Origin: Candidatus Nomurabacteria bacterium GW2011_GWF2_43_8
GTDB taxonomy: Bacteria; Patescibacteriota; Minisyncoccia; Phycocordibacterales; UBA9973
Assembly (NCBI GenBank): GCA_001000035.1
Contig: LCGX01000021.1
Span: forward strand, 1 to 8,598
DNA: 8,598 nucleotides
Direction: 5' to 3'
A program made the position numbers and the translations under genes. Below the pieces are notes generated by a model, which was not told where the DNA came from, did no database searches, and was given only the letters and a program-made list of their open reading frames with translations. Positions 5,352 through 8,598 of the stretch are shown here, piece after piece. Every line of letters starts with the position of its first letter. The stretch's first letter is position 1.

Positions 5352-6128
5352 CTATTTCAGGTAAATTTCAATATTTTTCCTGTGTTCTTCATAGGTCTTG
5401 GTGCAGTGGATTTTTCTCTTTTTGTCGTGCAAATAAAAGAGGCAATCTGTCTTCTGGGGGTTGTAAGCCGCGTAAATCGCGTTGAACCCGGGACTGGCGA
5501 TAGCTCCGGGCGGAAGGCCTTCGTGTAGATATGTGTTGTAGGAAGATTTTATTTTTTTATCCGCGGGAATGACCTCTTCCCACCAACCCTCTTCTTCGCT
5601 CCCTTTGGCGTACTGCAGGGTCGCGTCAATCTGCAGTTTCATCCCGCTGAAAATCCTGTTCCAGATAATTCCCGATATCAGAGCCATATCATTTTTCCCG
5701 TCCGCTTCCCGTTGGATAATTGAAGCGATTTTTATGGCGGTGTCTTCGTTCACTATCTGCTTCGATTTGGGCTTCTTGACCTTGCTCAGCTGTTTGGAAA
5801 ATTCTTTGGTCATGGTCGCCACGACTGTAGACGGTTCTTCATCCTTATAAATCAGATAAGTTTTGGGAAAATAATGCCCTTCCACCTTGGCGTTGCTAAT
5901 GAAATCCTTCTTGTCTTTCTCGTCCCAGTCGAGCTTGCCGACCATCACTTCCGCCACCTCCTCCTTGCGCAAGCCCTCCTGCACCCTCACAATGCGCATA
6001 TAAGGGTTGGCCAAGTTCACATAAAAAGAAAGCTTGGTGAGGAGCGCGGGATCGAATCGGTAGTAGAAAACGACGGATAAGACCGAGAGAATAAAAAGAA
6101 CCGGCAATATGAGAAAATATTTTTTCAT
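5352..6128 (-). CDS. mltG: Endolytic murein transglycosylase MltG (YceG-like)
   Basis: This 258-aa protein cleaves nascent glycan strands at the outer face of the inner membrane, setting their length. Numbered from the chosen start, a short cytoplasmic end and one transmembrane helix (about 4-22) precede the catalytic domain. Family motifs are A-S-I-I-Q-R-E-A (135-142, with the probable catalytic Glu at 141), G-I-I-W-N-R-I (153-159), M-K-L-Q-I-D-A-T-L-Q-Y-A (163-174) and S-Y-N-T-Y-L-H-E-G-L-P-P-G-A-I-A-S-P-G (196-214). The tail E-E-H-R-K-N-I closes the domain. The N-terminal LysM-like part is shorter than in E. coli MltG (340 aa). An in-frame ATG at 6152 would add eight residues, but it lies upstream of the extended -10 box, so the ATG at 6128 is the better start. 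The gene is convergent with the DUF1003 gene and divergent from the 190-aa gene. Confidence 0.93.
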   Translation of the reverse strand: MKKYFLILPVLFILSVLSVVFYYRFDPALLTKLSFYVNLANPYMRIVRVQEGLRKEEVAEVMVGKLDWDEKDKKDFISNAKVEGHYFPKTYLIYKDEEPSTVVATMTKEFSKQLSKVKKPKSKQIVNEDTAIKIASIIQREADGKNDMALISGIIWNRIFSGMKLQIDATLQYAKGSEEEGWWEEVIPADKKIKSSYNTYLHEGLPPGAIASPGFNAIYAAYNPQKTDCLFYLHDKKRKIHCTKTYEEHRKNIEIYLK

Positions 6129-6140
6129 TGCTAAGAGCAA

Positions 6141-6149
6141 ATTATAGCA
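6141..6149 (-). promoter_or_regulatory. Extended -10 promoter of mltG
   Basis: On the minus strand TGCTATAAT (6149-6141) is a perfect -10 with the extended TGn. No good -35 is visible at 17 bases, which extended -10 promoters can tolerate. Transcription would start near 6134, about six bases before the ATG at 6128. This fixes the choice of start codon. Confidence 0.6.
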
Positions 6150-6167
6150 CAAAAAATATTTAATCGC

Positions 6168-6195
6168 TTTCCAGTTTTTATTTTTAATGTATAAT
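6168..6195 (+). promoter_or_regulatory. Promoter of the 190-aa hypothetical gene
   Basis: TTTCCA (6168-6173, four of six -35 consensus bases) and TATAAT (6190-6195) are 16 bases apart. The -10 ends only 8 bases before the ATG at 6204, so the transcript should start almost at the start codon (leaderless). It lies back to back with the mltG promoter in a 75-base intergenic space. Confidence 0.55.
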
Positions 6196-6203
6196 TACCA
6201 TAT

Positions 6204-6776
6204 ATGTCCAGCAGTCCGGAAAGCAGATACATCAGGAATATTGATGCCCAAAGATTACCTCCCCAAAAAACAATTGAGGGGCTGGGAAAGTCGGCGGAGG
6301 GGATTGTCATTGACTGTATGAACGAAAAATTAAGGGATAAGGGCATGACGGTTCGGCCCGCTACAAAATTTGAGGATTCTGGAGTTAAGCATGAAGGAGG
6401 AAAACAGGTAGATGCAGTAGTTTATTATATGGGTGGAAAGCCGGCAATGTGCATACAAATTACTACTGCCCAAAATCAAAGTTTTCAAATGGAAAAAGTA
6501 AAACAGCTGACGGAAAAGCCGTTTGTCCGGCTGGAAGAAATGAAAAATGGAGATGTCCCTATTCCCAAGGTGGTAGTGGGATTAAATCCTAAAGATGTGG
6601 AGTCATTTTTGAATAATCCTGATTTTTCACAACATCCTCAAATCTGGGAAAAAATCTCAAGCAATATCACCGAATGTCTGCAATCTGTCCAAAATATGAC
6701 TAAATATGACAAAGAAAAAGCAAAGGCACAGGAATTGCTGCTTATTTTCCAAAGCGAAGGAAGCACGTCACATTAA
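6204..6776 (+). CDS. Hypothetical protein, possibly a degenerate PD-(D/E)XK-like fold
   Basis: I do not recognise this 190-aa protein at family level. It has no signal peptide or membrane helix and is probably cytoplasmic. The first half has a helix starting G-L-G-K-S-A-E-G-I-V (26-35), then G-K-Q-V-D-A-V-V-Y-Y (66-75) and A-M-C-I-Q-I-T-T (81-88). A helix with Glu, then a strand with Asp, then a strand with E/Q-x-K is the plan of PD-(D/E)XK nuclease-like domains. Here Glu32 and Asp70 fit, but the third motif reads Gln85-Ile-Thr87, lacking the catalytic Lys. It could therefore be an inactive or binding-only relative; this is an inference from pattern only. The C-terminal part (about 130-180) is helical and charged. 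The gene is convergent with the three-helix membrane protein gene, 12 bases away. Confidence 0.7.
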   Translation: MSSSPESRYIRNIDAQRLPPQKTIEGLGKSAEGIVIDCMNEKLRDKGMTVRPATKFEDSGVKHEGGKQVDAVVYYMGGKPAMCIQITTAQNQSFQMEKVKQLTEKPFVRLEEMKNGDVPIPKVVVGLNPKDVESFLNNPDFSQHPQIWEKISSNITECLQSVQNMTKYDKEKAKAQELLLIFQSEGSTSH

Positions 6777-6788
6777 TTCGCATTAAAT

Positions 6789-7106
6789 TTAGAATATCCC
6801 ACCTATCAGGAGCCCGATAAGGAGCGCTAGGAGTGCTAAAAAAACGACGGTGTAAGCAAATAAGGACGCTGCTCCTTTCTTATCCCCTTCAATATAAAGC
6901 AAAACGGGCTTGAGGAGCACGAGCGAGCCGGTCACGCACGCGGAAATGATGAAGATGAGAAGCATCAAGGCGGGAGCGAGCCAGCTATCGGGTTTTTGTC
7001 CGAACCAAACGGATAAATTATTGATAAACCACGCCACCACCGTGACATAGACCGCGACCCCAAGGGCGTCCAGAAATCCCCTCCCGATAAGCTGATTTTT
7101 TCCCAT
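6789..7106 (-). CDS. Three-helix integral membrane protein, unknown function
   Basis: This is a 105-aa protein with hydrophobic helices at about 10-28, 43-65 and 82-103, separated by short polar loops (Q-K-P-D-S at 37-41, E-G-D-K-K-G at 73-78). No catalytic motif is visible and I do not recognise the family. The ATG at 7106 is 13 bases after the stop of the secreted beta-sandwich gene, with AAGG about 11 bases before it as a weak ribosome-binding site. The two genes probably share one transcript. The C-terminus is a run of hydrophobic and glycine residues ending at the membrane. It ends 12 bases from the convergent 190-aa gene, with no terminator seen. Confidence 0.75.
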   Translation of the reverse strand: MGKNQLIGRGFLDALGVAVYVTVVAWFINNLSVWFGQKPDSWLAPALMLLIFIISACVTGSLVLLKPVLLYIEGDKKGAASLFAYTVVFLALLALLIGLLIGGIF

Positions 7107-7119
7107 AGATAAATGAACC

Positions 7120-7797
7120 TTAGCGAAGCGTATCTATATAAACTCCCCCGGTGCCTAAATAAGATGTGGCAAACCCGACTGTATCAAAACTGTTAAAAGA
7201 AAGACCGCCGGCAAACGGCATCCAGTTTGTCCAGGCTCCTCTGTCTATCCTATATCTGGCTGTTTTATCTGCCGAGCGCCATTCTATTTCTGCCAGTGTC
7301 CAAGAGTTATCGTCATAAGTGTCGAAGTTGACGAACTCTTCACTGGTCGGGTCAAAATATGCCACATGGCCGTCTTTCATAAAAGCCAGAATAATCTCGG
7401 AAGGAGAACCCCAGCGTTGCTGGAAAATACCCATCCGCACATTCTCACCCGAGCCATAATTCCCCCAACTTGCTCTGCCTTTGGCCCGGACATAAAAAGA
7501 CTGTCTACCATCAGCCAAAGGGATATTAATCATCTTGGTAATTATGCTTTCCGAACCGGCATTGTTGCCGTAAAGAGCTTTTTTCCCTTCCCTCACCAGG
7601 TTATCTTGAACGACATAAGTATTACCGTTCAGCCAATTGAACCATCGATCCTGGCCTATGACATCGCCATTTCGATAGTCATTAAAATCGTCTTTAACTA
7701 AAGTTCTCGGCTTTGGAGCCGCTTCAGTTGACAAAGCGGAAAAAAATAAGCCAAATAAAAGAACCGGAACAAAAGAAAGTAAAATATGTTTTTTCAT
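7120..7797 (-). CDS. Secreted concanavalin A-like beta-sandwich protein
   Basis: This 225-aa protein has a signal peptide: M-K-K-H, then a hydrophobic core to about 22, and a likely signal peptidase I site S-T-E-A before A-P-K-P (cut near 26/27). The mature part is a single domain that begins D-D-F-N-D-Y-R-N-G-D-V-I-G-Q (36-49) and continues with many aromatic, strand-like segments. Examples are S-F-Y-V-R-A-K-G near 100-107, A-E-I-E-W-R near 169-174 and G-V-Y-I-D-T-L-R at the end. This resembles concanavalin A/LamG-like lectin or glucanase folds of the kind often found in secreted proteins. No glycosidase catalytic pair could be assigned. A role in carbohydrate or surface binding is an inference. 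It is first in a two-gene unit with the membrane protein downstream. The ATG at 7797 is preferred because it gives the full signal peptide. Confidence 0.7.
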   Translation of the reverse strand: MKKHILLSFVPVLLFGLFFSALSTEAAPKPRTLVKDDFNDYRNGDVIGQDRWFNWLNGNTYVVQDNLVREGKKALYGNNAGSESIITKMINIPLADGRQSFYVRAKGRASWGNYGSGENVRMGIFQQRWGSPSEIILAFMKDGHVAYFDPTSEEFVNFDTYDDNSWTLAEIEWRSADKTARYRIDRGAWTNWMPFAGGLSFNSFDTVGFATSYLGTGGVYIDTLR

Positions 7798-7862
7798 GTC
7801 TGTTTTTAAAATTAAGTCCTAATAATAAGACCCTAAAAACTTTGAATATGTTCGGATTCTAT

Positions 7863-7868
7863 ATTATA
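7863..7868 (-). promoter_or_regulatory. Possible -10 of the secreted-protein operon
   Basis: On the minus strand TATAAT (7868-7863) lies 65 bases before the ATG at 7797 and would give a leader of about 58 bases. No convincing -35 is present, and a TATTAT nearer the gene (7826-7821) is an alternative. Confidence 0.3.
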
Positions 7869-7967
7869 AAATCCAATTAAACAAGTCCCTTGGGGAGTAT
7901 AGCCCCCGCACCACTATAGTAAATCTCGAAATTTATGGTTGTTCAAAATATCAATCGGCAGTATACT

Positions 7968-7973
7968 TATAAT
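7968..7973 (+). promoter_or_regulatory. Possible -10 of the anchored beta-sandwich gene
   Basis: TATAAT (7968-7973) lies 35 bases before the ATG at 8009. A weak TTCAAA at 7943-7948 is 19 bases upstream of it. Transcription would start near 7980, giving a leader of about 29 bases with only a weak GAGAA before the start codon. Confidence 0.35.
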
Positions 7974-8008
7974 TAATTAACAGTAATGTTTTATGAGAAT
8001 TTATTTTT

Positions 8009-8434
8009 ATGACTAAAAAACTAATCATCATCGCCGTTATCTCTTTGGTGGTGGGATATTTGTTGGGAAATTTTGTGCCTCTGCAAAATTTTTCAGGCGG
8101 CAACCGATGCCGGCAGCCAGAACAACAAAGGGGCAAAACTGCTAGCATCCCAAGTGGCAAGGGAATATTGGAAGTAACTGTCGAAAATTCCAGCAACCAG
8201 CCGATGGTGGGAATTGAAATTGACGTAGCAGTCCAGCCGGGACCGCCGGAGGACTGGGGAACCAAGGAAGCCAACGTCAACGGGGTGGCAAATTTTGAAC
8301 TCAATCCGGGGAGCTATTATGTTTATTTCAACACTAGCCGTTTCCCTTCGGGCTATAAAATTCCACCTCCGCAGAAGGTTGATGTACAGGAAGGGCAAGT
8401 TGAAAGTGTCAGAATTGTTTTAGAGAAAGATTAG
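8009..8434 (+). CDS. Membrane-anchored protein with CnaB/carboxypeptidase-regulatory-like domain
   Basis: This 141-aa protein has a basic start (M-T-K-K) and one hydrophobic helix (about 4-23) that probably stays as an N-terminal anchor, since no clear signal peptidase site follows. A polar linker (about 25-50) leads to a single beta-sandwich of about 90 residues. The domain begins K-G-I-L-E-V-T-V (51-58), then has G-I-E-I-D-V (68-73), N-G-V-A-N-F-E-L-N-P-G-S-Y-Y-V (91-105) and V-R-I-V-L-E at the end. The G-x-A-x-F-x-L-x-P-G-x-Y core is typical of CnaB or carboxypeptidase-regulatory (transthyretin-like) folds found in surface proteins. The isopeptide residues of true CnaB domains could not be identified. 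The linker sequence is odd and may hide compensating frameshifts (see findings). It is divergent from the secreted beta-sandwich gene. Confidence 0.72.
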   Translation: MTKKLIIIAVISLVVGYLLGNFVPLQNFSGGNRCRQPEQQRGKTASIPSGKGILEVTVENSSNQPMVGIEIDVAVQPGPPEDWGTKEANVNGVANFELNPGSYYVYFNTSRFPSGYKIPPPQKVDVQEGQVESVRIVLEKD

Positions 8435-8501
8435 GAATGCTAACATAAATAGCCTTTGGAATGACCAAAAGAAAAATTGCTCCTGGAATAACACACAAAC
8501 C

Positions 8502-8543
8502 GAATGCACGAGGACTCCCCTCGTGCATTCACCTCGTGTATTC
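8502..8543. repeat. Hairpin with two alternative 3' arms
   Basis: GAATGCACGAGG (8502-8513) pairs perfectly with CCTCGTGCATTC (8519-8530) over a five-base loop. A near-copy of the 3' arm, CCTCGTGTATTC (8532-8543), follows one base later and can pair with the same left arm using one G-U pair. It lies between the end of the anchored-protein gene and the possible end of a minus-strand gene. On the minus strand the stem is followed by GGTTTGTGTGTT, a weakly T-rich tract, so it may be an imperfect terminator for that strand. Confidence 0.6.
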
Positions 8544-8598
8544 ATGATTTATTAATTTCCAAAATAGGGGTTACGGGAGTTCTACCGCTTCTTCCAAT
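8542..8598 (-). CDS. Possible C-terminal end of a minus-strand gene
   Basis: Read from the window edge on the minus strand, the frame gives 18 codons, IGRSGRTPVTPILEINKS, then TGA at 8544-8542. The G-R-S-G-R-T-P-V part faintly recalls the G-R-T-G-x-x-T-P-V-A motif of NAD-dependent DNA ligase. However, in a ligase that motif is far from the C-terminus and has one more residue, so this would be a truncated or unrelated protein. The position before a hairpin supports a gene end. The fragment is too short to be sure it is coding. Confidence 0.25.
   Translation of the reverse strand: MGRSGRTPVTPILEINKS

Noticed and set aside
5348..5361. CCTG-CTATTT-CAGG as a terminator between the convergent genes
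   Set aside because: The stem is only 4 bp, with no adequate T-run on either strand.
6129..6152. ATG at 6152 as the start of mltG
   Set aside because: The perfect extended -10 lies between it and the next ATG, so it would not be on the transcript. The start at 6128 gives a normal M-K-K plus membrane-helix beginning.
7896..7920. Imperfect hairpin with the 8-base palindrome ACTATAGT
   Set aside because: The 7-bp stem has a mismatch, and the palindrome is short and A/T-rich. I found no link to a start or a terminator.
8093..8398. Minus-strand open frame opposite the anchored beta-sandwich gene
   Set aside because: It has no recognisable motif and overlaps a frame with a membrane anchor and a coherent beta-sandwich.
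8461..8547. 28-codon plus-strand frame starting ATGACCAAAAG
   Set aside because: It runs through both arms of the hairpin repeat, with no promoter or ribosome-binding site and no recognisable sequence.

Overview
The window looks like part of a Candidate Phyla Radiation (Patescibacteria, Parcubacteria-like) genome. This rests on the gene content and protein style: a compact type IV pilus locus with short T2SS-like minor pilins, a DUF1003-type two-helix membrane protein, a short MltG, and small single-domain secreted or anchored proteins. Starts mostly lack Shine-Dalgarno sequences. The assignment is an inference from family resemblance; no taxonomic marker gene is present.

Left part (1-4827, all +): a type IV pilus assembly operon. 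It holds the end of the PilB/GspE-type assembly ATPase, the PilC/GspF platform protein, then four minor prepilins in the order GspH-like, PilV/GspI-like, GspJ-like and PilX/GspK-like. The last of these joins are overlapping, and the block is followed by the major pilin PilA with its own leader and a strong intrinsic terminator. The standout is the PilV/GspI-position prepilin (1925-3424). At 499 aa it is about three times the usual size, because a pilin N-terminus is fused to six or seven LVIVD-like beta-propeller blades. I infer a modular pilin displayed at the pilus tip, probably an adhesin or ligand-binding head. A 15-bp intercistronic hairpin links the pilB stop codon to the pilC start codon.

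Middle part (4888-6776): a perfect 17-bp palindrome carries a TTGAAT-16-TATAAT promoter for a DUF1003-family membrane protein (+). Convergent to it is mltG (-), an endolytic murein transglycosylase. Divergent from mltG is an unrecognised 190-aa protein (+) that may have a degenerate PD-(D/E)XK-like fold. All three genes have a perfect TATAAT only 8-12 bp before the start codon, suggesting leaderless or near-leaderless transcripts.

Right part (6789-8598): a minus-strand pair encodes a secreted concanavalin A-like beta-sandwich protein followed by a three-helix membrane protein. Divergent from it is a membrane-anchored protein with a CnaB/carboxypeptidase-regulatory-like beta-sandwich (+). The window ends with a hairpin that has two competing 3' arms and the possible last 18 codons of a minus-strand gene. 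No rRNA, tRNA, CRISPR array or insertion sequence was seen, and no gene-free stretch exceeds 300 bases.
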